Part shown: in pieces, positions 40,293 through 49,492 of the stretch | How positions within the stretch are numbered: position 1 is the stretch's first letter | Layout: the number at the start of each line of letters is the position of its first letter | From: Actinomadura opuntiae | GTDB lineage: Bacteria; Actinomycetota; Actinomycetes; Streptosporangiales; Streptosporangiaceae | Reading direction: 5' to 3' | Assembly (NCBI RefSeq): GCF_030283205.1 | Contig: NZ_JASNWF010000021.1 | Coordinates: forward strand, 1 to 64,000 | DNA: 64,000 nucleotides | Notes under the pieces: generated by a model | The model's database searches: none | The model's input: the letters and a program-made list of their open reading frames with translations, nothing else | What the model was told of the DNA's origin: nothing | Program-made: the position numbers and the translations under genes

Positions 40293-41501
40293 ATGTGGTC
40301 CACGCGCATGGCGCTCGCCGCCGCGGCGGCGCTGGCGATCGGACTGACCGCCGCCGGCTGCGGCGGCGAATCGGGAGACAAGGCGACCGGCTCCGGGCAG
40401 GGCGGCTTCCGGGTGCCGAAGGTCCCGATGCAGAAGTCGCTCGGCAAGGGCGAGGGCCAGGTCAACCTGGTCGCCTGGGCCGGGTACGCCGAGGACGGCT
40501 CCAATGACAAGAACGTCGACTGGGTCCACCCGTTCGAGAAGCAGACCGGCTGCAAGGTCAACACCAAGATCGCCGGGACGTCGGACGAGATGGTCGCGCT
40601 GATGAAGACCGGTCAGTACGACGCGGTGTCGGCGTCCGGCGACGCGTCGCTGCGGCTCATCGCCTCCGGCGCCGTCGCCCCGGTCAACACCGCGCTGGTG
40701 CCGAACTACGCCGACATCTTCGCGGGCCTGAAGAACAAGCCGTGGAACTCGGTGAACGGCGTGCCCTACGGCATCCCGCACGGCCGCGGCGCCAACCTGC
40801 TGATGTGGCGCACCGACAAGGTGAAGCAGGCGCCCGACTCGTGGGGCGCGGTGTTCGACCCCAACTCCCCGTACAAGGGCAAGGTCACCGCCTACGACTC
40901 GCCGATCTACATCGCCGACGCCGCGCTGTACCTGATGTCGGCCCGTCCCGAACTCGGCATCAAGGACCCGTACGCGCTCGACCAGAAGCAGTTCGACGCG
41001 GCGGTCGCGCTGCTGAAGCAGCAGCGCGGCATCGTCGGCGAGTACTGGTCCGACTACACCAAGGCGGTCCAGTCGTTCAAGAGCGGCGACACGGTGCTCG
41101 GCACGACCTGGCAGGTCATCACGAACTACGTGGAGGCGGCGAAGGCGCCGGTGGAGGCGACCGTGCCGAAGGAGGGCTCGACCGGCTGGTCGGACACCTG
41201 GATGGTCGCCGCGAAGGCCAAGCACCCGAACTGCGCCTACCAGTGGATGAACCACATCGTCTCGCCCAAGGCGAACGCGCAGGTCGCCGAGTGGTTCGGT
41301 GAGGCCCCGGCCAACGCCAAGGCCTGCCAGGAGACCGCGGACAAGAAGTTCTGCGACACCTTCCACGCCACCGACGAGACCTACTTCTCCAAGATCCGCT
41401 TTTGGACGACGCCGATCGCGCAGTGCCTCGACGGCCGCAAGGACGTCAAGTGCGTCGACTACTCCAAGTGGACGCAGGCATGGACGGCGATCAAGGGATG
41501 A
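40293..41501 (+). CDS. ABC transporter substrate-binding lipoprotein (PotD-like)
   Basis: A 402-residue lipoprotein with lipobox TAAGC (Cys23) and a class-D binding-protein fold: VNLVAWAGYAEDGSNDKNVDW, YDAVSASGDASLRLIASG and GVPYGIPHGRGANLLMWRTD, as in spermidine/putrescine or related amine binders. Six cysteines (for example CNA/CQE/CDT near the end) may form disulfides. It follows the ATPase by 13 bp and overlaps the permease by 4 nt. The ligand might be putrescine, another amine or a compound such as GABA. Confidence 0.9.
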   Translation: MWSTRMALAAAAALAIGLTAAGCGGESGDKATGSGQGGFRVPKVPMQKSLGKGEGQVNLVAWAGYAEDGSNDKNVDWVHPFEKQTGCKVNTKIAGTSDEMVALMKTGQYDAVSASGDASLRLIASGAVAPVNTALVPNYADIFAGLKNKPWNSVNGVPYGIPHGRGANLLMWRTDKVKQAPDSWGAVFDPNSPYKGKVTAYDSPIYIADAALYLMSARPELGIKDPYALDQKQFDAAVALLKQQRGIVGEYWSDYTKAVQSFKSGDTVLGTTWQVITNYVEAAKAPVEATVPKEGSTGWSDTWMVAAKAKHPNCAYQWMNHIVSPKANAQVAEWFGEAPANAKACQETADKKFCDTFHATDETYFSKIRFWTTPIAQCLDGRKDVKCVDYSKWTQAWTAIKG

Positions 41502-42421
41502 CCGCGTCCCCGGCGGCGTCCACCGCCGGCGAGGCCGCCGCCCGCCCGGCGCCGGGTCCCCGGCGCCGGGCGGCGGCGCTGCTGCACCGCCGGCCGTGGC
41601 TGCGGCTGTCGCTGCTGCTGTCGGCGCCGTTGGCCTGGCTGGTGGTGGCCTACCTCGGCGCGCTGGCCGCGATCTTCCTCACCGCGTTCTGGTCCACCGA
41701 CACCTTCACCGGCGAGGTCGTCCGGCAGTTCACCCTGGCCAACTTCCAGGACATGTGGAACGAGCCCGTCTACCGGACGATCGCGCTGCGCAGCCTCGGC
41801 GTCGCGGCGGCCGTCACCGTCATCGACACCGCCATCGGCTTCCCGATGGCGCTGTACATGGCGAAGGTCGCCAGGCCCCGGTACCGGCCGTACCTCGTCA
41901 TCGCGATCCTGGCGCCGCTGTGGGCGGCCTACCTCGTCAAGGCGTACGCGTGGCGGGTGATGCTGTCGCAGGGCGGGCTGATCGACGAGGTGCTCAAGCC
42001 GTTCGGGCTGTCCGGCCCCGGATTCGGCCTCACCGCGACGATCATCGTGCTGGCCTACCTGTGGCTGCCCTACATGATCCTGCCCGTCTACACGGGACTG
42101 GAGCGGCTGCCGGACTCGCTGCTGGACGCCTCCGGCGACCTCGGCGCCCGCCCGTGGCGGACGTTCCGCTCGGTCATGCTGCCGATGGTGTTCCCCTCGC
42201 TCGTCGCCGGGTCGATCTTCACGTTCTCGCTGTCGCTCGGCGACTACATCACCGTCAAGATCGTCGGCGGCCGCAGCCAGCTGCTCGGCAACGTCGTCTA
42301 CGACAACATCGGCGCCGCCAACAACCTGCCGTTCGCCGCCGCCGTCGCCACGGTCCCCGTCGTGGTGATGCTGGTCTACCTCGCCGCGGCCCGCCGCACC
42401 GGCGCCCTCAGGGAGCTGTGA
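41498..42421 (+). CDS. ABC transporter permease (PotB-like)
   Basis: A 307-residue inner-membrane permease with a Pro/Ala/Arg-rich N-terminus (1-35) and six helices. The EAA-type loop is LLDASGDLGARPWRTFRSVMLPMVFPSLV. It starts in the binding-protein stop (ATGA) and its stop overlaps the next ATG (TGATG), so the four transporter genes are coupled. Confidence 0.92.
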   Translation: MTASPAASTAGEAAARPAPGPRRRAAALLHRRPWLRLSLLLSAPLAWLVVAYLGALAAIFLTAFWSTDTFTGEVVRQFTLANFQDMWNEPVYRTIALRSLGVAAAVTVIDTAIGFPMALYMAKVARPRYRPYLVIAILAPLWAAYLVKAYAWRVMLSQGGLIDEVLKPFGLSGPGFGLTATIIVLAYLWLPYMILPVYTGLERLPDSLLDASGDLGARPWRTFRSVMLPMVFPSLVAGSIFTFSLSLGDYITVKIVGGRSQLLGNVVYDNIGAANNLPFAAAVATVPVVVMLVYLAAARRTGALREL

Positions 42422-43230
42422 TGACCCTCTCGCCCGCCGCGCGGGCCCTCCTGCGCGCCGTGATGATCCTCGGGCTCGCCGTCGTCTACGTGCCGCTGCT
42501 CGTCGTGCTGGTCAACTCCGTCAACGCCGACAAGGCGTTCGGCTGGCCGCCGACCGATTTCACCGGACGCTGGTGGGCGCACGCCCTCGACAACGAGGGC
42601 GCCCGCCGCGCCGTCTGGACGAGCGTGAAGGCCGGCGTCGGCGCCACCGCCGCCGCCATGGTCCTCGGCACCATGGCCGCGTTCGCCGTCGCCCGCTACC
42701 GGTTCTTCGGCCGCGAGACGGTCTCGCTGGTCGTGGTGCTGCCGATCGCGCTGCCCGGCATCGTCACCGGCATCGCGCTCAGCAACGCCTTCCAGGTCGT
42801 GCTGGAGCCGCTCGGCATCGGCCTCGGCCTGTTCACCGTCATCGTCGGCCACGCCACGTTCTGCGTCGTCACCATCTACAACAACGTGCTGGCCCGGCTG
42901 CGCCGCACCGGCACCAGCCTGGAGGAGGCGTCCGCCGACCTCGGCGCCGACACCTTCCAGACGTTCTGGTACGTCACGCTCCCCAACCTGCGCTCGGCGC
43001 TGCTGGCGGGCGGGCTGCTGTCGTTCGCGCTGTCCTTCGACGAGATCATCGTGACCACGTTCACCGCCGGTCCCGGCTCGCAGACCCTGCCGATCTGGAT
43101 CTTCGACAACCTCTTCCGCCCCAACCAGGCCCCGGTCGTCAACGTCCTGGCCGCCTCGCTGATCATCCTGTCGATCATCCCGATCTACATCGCCCAGCGC
43201 CTCTCCAGCGGCGCCCGCAGCGTCGCCTGA
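42421..43230 (+). CDS. ABC transporter permease (PotC-like)
   Basis: A 269-residue inner-membrane permease, the second half of the heterodimeric channel. Six helices; EAA loop LEEASADLGADTFQTFWYVTLPNLRSALL. It ends 6 bp before the convergent trpD stop, leaving almost no intergenic DNA. Confidence 0.92.
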   Translation: MTLSPAARALLRAVMILGLAVVYVPLLVVLVNSVNADKAFGWPPTDFTGRWWAHALDNEGARRAVWTSVKAGVGATAAAMVLGTMAAFAVARYRFFGRETVSLVVVLPIALPGIVTGIALSNAFQVVLEPLGIGLGLFTVIVGHATFCVVTIYNNVLARLRRTGTSLEEASADLGADTFQTFWYVTLPNLRSALLAGGLLSFALSFDEIIVTTFTAGPGSQTLPIWIFDNLFRPNQAPVVNVLAASLIILSIIPIYIAQRLSSGARSVA

Positions 43231-43236
43231 CCATGG

Positions 43237-44283
43237 CTAGCGCTGGGCTTGGGAGACCTCGATCCAGCGGTCGAGGAGGGTGGCGGCGGCGCCGGAGTCG
43301 ACGGCCTCGGCGGCGCGGTCGCGGGCGGCCGCCAGGGTGGGGGTGAGCTCGTCGGCCGGCGGGGCGCCCTCGTAGGCGGTGATGAGGGCGGCGGCGTTCA
43401 GCAGGACCATGTCGCGGACGGCGCCCTCGCGGCCGGCGAAGGTCTCCCGCGCCACCCGCGCGTTGAACGCCGCGTCGGCGCCGCGCAGGTCCTCCGGCCG
43501 GGCCGGCGGGATGCCGAGGTCGGACGGGTCGAAGGTCGTCTGCGTCGCGGTGCCGTCGCGCACCACCCACACCGTCGAGGTGCCCGTGGTGGTCAGCTCG
43601 TCCAGGCCGTCGTCGCCGCGGAACACCAGCGACGAGCAGCCCCGTGCGGCGAACACGCCCGCGATGACGCCCGCCATCCGCGGATGGAACACCCCGACCG
43701 CCTGCGCCGCCGGACGTGCGGGGTTCGTCAGCGGGCCGAGGAAGTTGAACACCGTGGGCGTGCCGAGCTCGCTGCGGGTGCGCGAGGCGTGCCGCAGCGC
43801 CGGGTGGAACCGCGGCGCGAAGCAGAAGGTGATGCCGGTCTCCGCGGCGACCCGCGCGACCTCGTCCGGGCCGAGGTCGATGGCGACGCCGAGGTGCTCC
43901 AGCAGGTCGGCGGCGCCGCAGGACGACGAGGCGGCCCGGTTGCCGTGCTTGACGACCCGCACCCCGGCCGCCGCCGCCACCACCGCGGCCATCGTGGAGA
44001 CGTTCACCGTGTGGGCGCGGTCGCCGCCGGTGCCGACCAGGTCGGCGATGCGGCCCGGCACCGTCACCGGGGTGGCGTTGTCCATCATGCCGTCGGCGAG
44101 GCCGGAGACCTCGGCGACGGTCTCGCCCTTGGCGCGCATCGCGACCGCGAAGCCGGCGATCTGCACGTCGGTGGCGTCGCCGGCCATGATCCGGTTCATC
44201 GCCCACGCCGTCTCCTCGCTGGTCAGCGAGTCGCCGTCGAGCAGCGCGTTGATCAGTGCGGGCCAGTTCGTGCGGGCGTCCAT
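43237..44283 (-). CDS. trpD: Anthranilate phosphoribosyltransferase
   Basis: A 348-residue enzyme of tryptophan synthesis that joins anthranilate to PRPP. Motifs: DLVGTGGDRAHTVNVSTM (PRPP/glycine-rich loop), VVKHGNRAASSSCGAADLLE, FAPRFHPALRHASRTRSELG and FNFLGPLTNPA. In mycobacteria trpD also neighbours ctaE-qcr, and the order is kept here. Confidence 0.95.
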   Translation of the reverse strand: MDARTNWPALINALLDGDSLTSEETAWAMNRIMAGDATDVQIAGFAVAMRAKGETVAEVSGLADGMMDNATPVTVPGRIADLVGTGGDRAHTVNVSTMAAVVAAAAGVRVVKHGNRAASSSCGAADLLEHLGVAIDLGPDEVARVAAETGITFCFAPRFHPALRHASRTRSELGTPTVFNFLGPLTNPARPAAQAVGVFHPRMAGVIAGVFAARGCSSLVFRGDDGLDELTTTGTSTVWVVRDGTATQTTFDPSDLGIPPARPEDLRGADAAFNARVARETFAGREGAVRDMVLLNAAALITAYEGAPPADELTPTLAAARDRAAEAVDSGAAATLLDRWIEVSQAQR

Positions 44284-44350
44284 CTTCTCCCCAGGGTGCG
44301 GCGGGACCCGGGGAGCGCCGGGCTCGTCCCGTCCCGGCCGGGGTGACGGA

Positions 44351-44367
44351 CCGGGGCGGCGCCCCGG
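44351..44367 (-). terminator. Hairpin upstream of trpD
   Basis: CCGGGGC-GGC-GCCCCGG is a perfect 7-bp stem between the receiver gene and trpD. It could end the receiver message or sit in the trpD leader; no T-run follows. I see no Trp-rich leader peptide. Confidence 0.35.
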
Positions 44368-44402
44368 CGCCGAAACGAACAGAGCCTCCCCGGCGAATCG
44401 TG

Positions 44403-44825
44403 TTACAGGGCCGGAAGGCGGTTCTCCATGCGCCAGCGCATGAGGCCGGCGAGCTCCCTGGCCAGGGCCATCGGGTCCAGCGGCAGGCTCACCACGGCGT
44501 CGGCGCGCGACCAGGTCGCCAGCCAGCCGTCGTCGCGCCGCCCGATGATCGCCAGCACCGGCGGGCAGTCGTACACCTCGTCCTTGGCCTGCCGGCACAC
44601 GCCGAGACCGCCCGCGGGCTGCGCCTCGCCGTCCACGACGAGGACGTCGATGCCGCCCTCGTCGAGCCGTGCCACCACGGCGGGCTGGGTCGCGCACTCG
44701 ACGAACTCCACCTGCGGGAGGTCGGCGGCGGGCCGGCGCCCGATCGCCATCCGGATCTGTGCGCGGGTGTTCGCGTCGTCGCTGTACACGAGAACCTTCA
44801 TCGGGCTCTCCGGGGCGGTGCTCAT
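44403..44825 (-). CDS. Atypical response-regulator receiver protein
   Basis: A 140-residue single receiver-like domain, MKVLVYSDDANTRAQIRMAIG after a short N-terminus. The acidic pair (SDD) and a central Asp (VLVVDGEAQP) are visible, but the conserved Lys of the KP motif is replaced: SLPLDPM. Hence it may not be phosphorylated normally. It lies between trpD and ctaE, divergent from ctaE. No kinase is in the window. The ATG at 44825 was chosen; MKVLVY at 44801 is an alternative. Confidence 0.78.
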   Translation of the reverse strand: MSTAPESPMKVLVYSDDANTRAQIRMAIGRRPAADLPQVEFVECATQPAVVARLDEGGIDVLVVDGEAQPAGGLGVCRQAKDEVYDCPPVLAIIGRRDDGWLATWSRADAVVSLPLDPMALARELAGLMRWRMENRLPAL

Positions 44826-44965
44826 GACACCGAAGGCTACCGGTTCGGCCCCGCGCGCACGAGATCCAGGCCCTGATTCGGGGCCCCGAAGGCCAGGTGC
44901 GAGCGGAGATCGGCAAGGCCGGACGCGCGCGCGGTGACACGCTCGGGAACCCAAGGAGGGGGGTC

Positions 44966-45652
44966 ATGCGTCAGTCACCGGATAGGGGCGCAATAATGCT
45001 GCCCGTGACAGCATCCGCGATAGAGACAACACCTCACGCACGGGCGAACCGTCCCAATCTGGTCAGCGTGGGGACGATCGTTTGGCTGTCGTCCGAGCTG
45101 ATGTTCTTCGCGGCGCTGTTCGCGATGTTCTTCACGATCCGCTCTGTGACGATCGGCCAGTCCGGGCACGACGCCTGGCCGGGCGCACCGCTCAACCTGC
45201 CGCTGTCGACGGCCAACACGACCGTGCTGGTGCTGTCGTCGGTGACCTGCCAGTGGGGCGTGTTCAAGGCCGAGGCCGGCAAGGTCGGCCGCGACGGCGG
45301 CCTGCTGAACTTCCGCCGCTGGGGCCTGCGCGAATGGTACGTCCTGTCCTTCCTGATGGGGCTGTACTTCGTCGCCGGCCAGGCCTACGAGTACTACAGC
45401 CTGGTCACCAAGGACGGCCTCACGCTCTCCTCGTCGGCCTACGGCTCGGTCTTCTACCTGGCCACCGGTTTCCACGGGCTGCACGTCTGCGGCGGCCTGG
45501 TCGCGTTCCTGTTCGTCCTCGGGCGGACGTTCGCCGCGAAGCGATGGACGCACGAGCAGGCGACGAGCGCGATCGTCGTGTCCTATTACTGGCACTTCGT
45601 CGACGTGGTGTGGATCGGCCTGTTCTCGGTCGTCTACCTGCTCGACCACTGA
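44966..45652 (+). CDS. ctaE: Cytochrome c oxidase subunit III
   Basis: A 228-residue, five-helix subunit of the aa3 oxidase. NRPNLVSVGTIVWLSSELMFFAALFAMFF, QAYEYYSL, FYLATGFHGLHVCGG and VSYYWHFVDVVWIGLF are diagnostic. The ATG at 44966 has an excellent AGGAGG box 6 nt upstream; family alignment would also fit the ATG at 44996 (MLPVTASAIET), so the start is ambiguous by 10 codons. It heads the ctaE-qcrC-qcrA-qcrB operon. Confidence 0.95.
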   Translation: MRQSPDRGAIMLPVTASAIETTPHARANRPNLVSVGTIVWLSSELMFFAALFAMFFTIRSVTIGQSGHDAWPGAPLNLPLSTANTTVLVLSSVTCQWGVFKAEAGKVGRDGGLLNFRRWGLREWYVLSFLMGLYFVAGQAYEYYSLVTKDGLTLSSSAYGSVFYLATGFHGLHVCGGLVAFLFVLGRTFAAKRWTHEQATSAIVVSYYWHFVDVVWIGLFSVVYLLDH

Positions 45653-45692
45653 CCAGCCGACCAACCCAGACATGACCCGAACGGGGATTTCC

Positions 45693-46604
45693 GTGAGAAG
45701 GATCACCGCATGGCGACGGCGCCCCTGGGCGGGCTACGCCGTCGTGCTGGCGGCCCTGGCGGCGATCGGCGTCATCTACGCCGGCTTCTCGCCGCAGACT
45801 GGACGCGCCGAGGCGGAGAGCACGGCCCAGGCGGCGCAGGACCTGAAGAACGGCCAGCAGCTGTTCGACAAGAACTGCGCCAGCTGCCACGGGCTGAACG
45901 CCGAGGGCACCAAGGACGCCAAGGGCAAAGCGATCGCACCGAGCCTGCTCGGGGTGGGGGCGGCGAGCGTCGACTTCCAGGTCAGCACGGGCCGGATGCC
46001 CGCGATGAGCCCTGGTGCGCAGTTCCCGCGCAAGGAGCCGGTCCCCGCCTTCAACACCGAGATCAAGACCGACTACGAGGACCCGGCCAAGCGCAGGGCG
46101 GCCGAGCAGCAGAAGGCGCAGGCCGAGAAGAACCTCGCCGACCTGCGGGCCTACATCGCCTCGCTGGGCGGCGGCCCGGCCGTCCCGTCCGCGTCGGAGA
46201 CCGACCCGAGCAAGGGCGACGTGGCGCTCGGCGGCAAGCTGTTCCGCACCAACTGCGCGCAGTGCCACAACTTCACCGGCCAGGGCGGCGCGCTGACCGG
46301 CGGCAAGTACGCCCCGCCGCTGTCCAACAGCGACGTCACGCCCACCCAGATGTACGAGGCCATGCTGACCGGCCCGCAGGCGATGCCGGTGTTCAACGAC
46401 ACCACGCTCACCCCGCAGGACAAGCAGGCGATCATCTCCTACCTGGTGCAGACCCGCGAGCAGCCCAACCCCGGCGGTAACGGCCTCGGCCGCATCGGCC
46501 CGGTGTCGGAGGGCCTGGTCGGCTGGCTGGTCGGCCTCGGTCTGCTGGTGATGGCGGCCATGTGGATCACCGCGAAGAAGCCGAAGAAGCTGAAGAAGTC
46601 ATGA
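45693..46604 (+). CDS. qcrC: Diheme cytochrome c subunit of the bcc complex
   Basis: A 303-residue membrane-anchored dicytochrome c. Two heme motifs, CASCH and CAQCH, N-terminal anchor (about 10-35) and C-terminal helix (GLVGWLVGLGLLVMAAMWI). It passes electrons from the Rieske protein straight to CtaC, replacing soluble cytochrome c in actinobacteria. I prefer the GTG at 45693 (VRRITAWRRRP) with a GGGGA box upstream; an ATG 7 codons earlier lacks one. An insertion rich in Lys/Glu/Gln (EDPAKRRAAEQQKAQAEK) extends the first heme domain. Confidence 0.95.
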   Translation: MRRITAWRRRPWAGYAVVLAALAAIGVIYAGFSPQTGRAEAESTAQAAQDLKNGQQLFDKNCASCHGLNAEGTKDAKGKAIAPSLLGVGAASVDFQVSTGRMPAMSPGAQFPRKEPVPAFNTEIKTDYEDPAKRRAAEQQKAQAEKNLADLRAYIASLGGGPAVPSASETDPSKGDVALGGKLFRTNCAQCHNFTGQGGALTGGKYAPPLSNSDVTPTQMYEAMLTGPQAMPVFNDTTLTPQDKQAIISYLVQTREQPNPGGNGLGRIGPVSEGLVGWLVGLGLLVMAAMWITAKKPKKLKKS

Positions 46605-47716
46605 GCGACGACACCAAGGACACCGCGGGCTCGCAGGAGCCGCGCGAGGGCGGCGGCCCGCGCGGGCGCGTGATCGGCACGCCGTCACCGGCGAGGGACA
46701 GGACCCTGCTCGCCCAGGACGACATCTCGGCGCCCGCGGGCGTCGGGGAGGAGCTGGACGAGGCGTCGGCCAGGCGCGCCGAGCGCGTCGTCGCGACGTT
46801 CTTCGTGCTGGCGTTCCTCGCCAGCGTGGGGTTCATCGCCTACTACATCGGCTGGAGCGGCCGCGACGGCGGCATGCACGGCGTGACCCGGGCCCGGGAG
46901 TCCAACTTCTGGCTCGGCGGCCTGATGGCGCTGTCCTTCCTGGCGCTGGCCGCGGGCGTCACCATCTGGGTGCGCCGGCTCATGACCAGCAAGCCGATCG
47001 TCCAGGAGCGGCACAACCTGCAGGCCGACGAGGAGACCCGGGAGGCCTTCACCAAGGACTTCCTCGAGGGCGCCTCCGACAGCGGCCTGACCAAGCGGCC
47101 GCTGCTGCGCCGCACGCTGCTGCTGGCCGCCGCGCCGCTCGGCCTCGCGCCGCTGGTGCTGCTGCGCGACCTCGGCCCGCTGCCGGAGAAGAAGCTGCGG
47201 CACACCTACTGGGGCGAGGCGGTCAAGAAGGCGCAGGCGCAGGGCAAGAAGGGCGTCCGCCTCGTGGTGGACGGCACCAACAAGCCGCTGCGGGTCAGCG
47301 ACTTCTCCTCGCCCGGCGGGATGATCACCGTCCTGCCCGAGGGCATCGAGGAGGAGGTGCCCGAGGACCAGGTGCTGACGCAGAACGCGAAGGCCGTGAC
47401 GATCCTCATCAACGTCCCCGAGAACCAGTTCAAGCCCGCCAAGGGACGCGAGAACTGGCACGTCAACGGGATCGTGGCGTACTCGAAGGTCTGCACGCAC
47501 GTCGGCTGCCCGGCCGCGCTGTACGAGCAGACCACCCACCACATCCTGTGCCCGTGCCACCAGTCGACGTTCGACGCGACCGACGCGGCCAAGGTCGTGT
47601 TCGGCCCGGCGGCCCGTCCGCTGCCGCAGCTGCCGCTGGCGGTCGAGGACGGCTACATCGTCGCGACGAGCGACTACCACGAGCCGATCGGCCCGAGCTT
47701 CTGGGAGCGCGGATGA
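46601..47716 (+). CDS. qcrA: Rieske iron-sulfur subunit of the bcc complex
   Basis: A 371-residue subunit with three predicted helices (about 65-85, 105-125, 170-190) as in actinobacterial QcrA, and a C-terminal Rieske domain. Cluster motifs are CTHVGCPA and CPCHQSTFD. It accepts electrons from menaquinol at QcrB. It overlaps qcrC and qcrB by 4 nt each (ATGA). Confidence 0.96.
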   Translation: MSDDTKDTAGSQEPREGGGPRGRVIGTPSPARDRTLLAQDDISAPAGVGEELDEASARRAERVVATFFVLAFLASVGFIAYYIGWSGRDGGMHGVTRARESNFWLGGLMALSFLALAAGVTIWVRRLMTSKPIVQERHNLQADEETREAFTKDFLEGASDSGLTKRPLLRRTLLLAAAPLGLAPLVLLRDLGPLPEKKLRHTYWGEAVKKAQAQGKKGVRLVVDGTNKPLRVSDFSSPGGMITVLPEGIEEEVPEDQVLTQNAKAVTILINVPENQFKPAKGRENWHVNGIVAYSKVCTHVGCPAALYEQTTHHILCPCHQSTFDATDAAKVVFGPAARPLPQLPLAVEDGYIVATSDYHEPIGPSFWERG

Positions 47717-49362
47717 GCGAGGCGACAGCCACACCCGGGGCGACGGCTCCGAAGGCGGTCGAGGGGCCGCTGAACTTCATCGACGACCGGCTCGGCTCCA
47801 CCACCTTCTTCAAGCGGAACATGAAGAAGGTCTTTCCGGACCACTGGTCGTTCATGCTGGGCGAGATCGCCCTGTACTCGTTCGTCATCCTGCTGCTGAC
47901 CGGGACGTTCCTGACGCTCTGGTTCAAGCCCAGCATGAACGAGGTCATCTACAACGGCTCGTACACGCACCTCAGGGGCGTGCAGATGTCGGAGGCGTAC
48001 GCCTCCACCCTGAAGATCAGCTTCGACGTGCGCGGCGGTCTGCTCATGCGGCAGATCCACCACTGGGCGGCGCTGCTGTTCATGGCGTCGATCCTGGCGC
48101 ACATGCTGCGGGTGTTCTTCACCGGCGCCTACCGCAAGCCGCGCGAGCTGAACTACCTCATCGGCATCAACATGTTCATCCTCGGCATGCTGGAGGGCCT
48201 GTTCGGGTACTCGCTGCCGGACGACCTGCTGTCCGGCACGGGCCTGCGCATCACCCAGGGCGTGCTCGAGGCGATCCCGCTGGTGGGCACCTACGGCTAC
48301 ATGTTCCTGTTCGGCGGGGAGTTCCCCGGCCAGGACATCGTGCCGCGGCTGTACATGCTGCACATCCTGCTGATCCCCGGGCTGCTGCTGGGGCTGGTCA
48401 CCGCGCACATGATGATCATGTGGGTGCAGAAGCACACCGCGATGCCGGTGAAGAACCAGACCGAGCGCCAGGTGTACGGCTACCCGTTCTACCCGGTCTT
48501 CATGGCCAAGACGGGCGCCTACTTCCTGTTCACCTTCGGCGTCATCGCGCTGCTCGGCGCGTTCGCGCAGATCAACCCGATCTGGTTGTTCGGGCCCTAC
48601 GATCCCGGCGCCATCTCGGCGGGCTCCCAGCCGGACTGGTACATGGGCGTCCTCGAGGGGGCGCTGCGCATCATGCCGAACTGGGAGGTCAGCGCCTGGG
48701 GCCACACGGTCAGCTTCAACGTGCTGATACCGGCGCTGGTGCCGCTCGGCATCGTGTTCGGCGGCGCGATGGCCTGGCCGTTCATCGAGCAGTGGGTGAC
48801 CGGCGACAAGCGGCACCACCACGTCAACACGCGGCCGCGCAACGCACCGGTCCGCACCGCCACCGGCGTGGCCGCGGTCGCCTTCTACGGCCTGCTGTGG
48901 CTGGCCGGCGGCAACGACGTGCTGGCCGACAAGTTCGACATCTCGCTGTACTCCACGACCTGGTTCTTCCGGGTGACGTTCTTCGTCGGGCCGATCCTGG
49001 CGTTCGTCATCACCAAGCGGATCTGCCTGGGCCTGCAGCGCAAGGACGCCGACATCGTCGGGCACGGCGTCGAGAGCGGCGTCATCCTGATGTCGCCGGA
49101 CGGCCGGTTCTCGGAGCGGCACGAGCCGGCGCGCGAGGAGCAGAAGGCCGTCCTGCTGTCCAAGGAGAACAGCCGTCCGGAGCCGCCGGCGCGCGACGCC
49201 AACGGCATCCCGGCCGCCAAGGGCCCGCTCGGGCACCTGCGGTCGCGGCTGAACCGCGCGTGGACCTTCGACGACATCCCCGTCGAGGAGCACGAGCACG
49301 CGGAGCACGGCGAGCACGCGGAGATCGAGGGCGGCAAGCAGTCGCACGAGATCACCCACTGA
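47713..49362 (+). CDS. qcrB: Cytochrome b subunit of the bcc complex
   Basis: A 549-residue menaquinol-oxidising cytochrome b. Heme-ligand His are in MRQIHHWAALLFMASILAHMLRVFF and YMLHILLIPGLLLGLVTAHMMIMW; the quinol-site motif appears as PDWYMGVLEGALR. The C-terminal extension (about 450-549) is soluble and ends in a His/Glu repeat (EEHEHAEHGEHAEIEG). It is the last gene of the operon; a terminator follows. Confidence 0.96.
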   Translation: MSEATATPGATAPKAVEGPLNFIDDRLGSTTFFKRNMKKVFPDHWSFMLGEIALYSFVILLLTGTFLTLWFKPSMNEVIYNGSYTHLRGVQMSEAYASTLKISFDVRGGLLMRQIHHWAALLFMASILAHMLRVFFTGAYRKPRELNYLIGINMFILGMLEGLFGYSLPDDLLSGTGLRITQGVLEAIPLVGTYGYMFLFGGEFPGQDIVPRLYMLHILLIPGLLLGLVTAHMMIMWVQKHTAMPVKNQTERQVYGYPFYPVFMAKTGAYFLFTFGVIALLGAFAQINPIWLFGPYDPGAISAGSQPDWYMGVLEGALRIMPNWEVSAWGHTVSFNVLIPALVPLGIVFGGAMAWPFIEQWVTGDKRHHHVNTRPRNAPVRTATGVAAVAFYGLLWLAGGNDVLADKFDISLYSTTWFFRVTFFVGPILAFVITKRICLGLQRKDADIVGHGVESGVILMSPDGRFSERHEPAREEQKAVLLSKENSRPEPPARDANGIPAAKGPLGHLRSRLNRAWTFDDIPVEEHEHAEHGEHAEIEGGKQSHEITH

Positions 49363-49382
49363 TCGCGAGCCCGTTCCGAGGG

Positions 49383-49409
49383 GCCCGGCACCGCACGGCG
49401 GTGCCGGGC
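49383..49409 (+). terminator. Terminator of the ctaE-qcrCAB operon
   Basis: A 12-bp perfect stem (GCCCGGCACCGC and its complement) with a 3-nt loop, followed by TCCTTCACGTT. Confidence 0.8.
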
Positions 49410-49492
49410 TCCTTCACGTTCCGGTGGCGGGCCCCTCTGGGCGGTGTTCCGGCTGCTCGCGGCCGTGGGGGCCTCCGTATCCTTGCTGGGCG

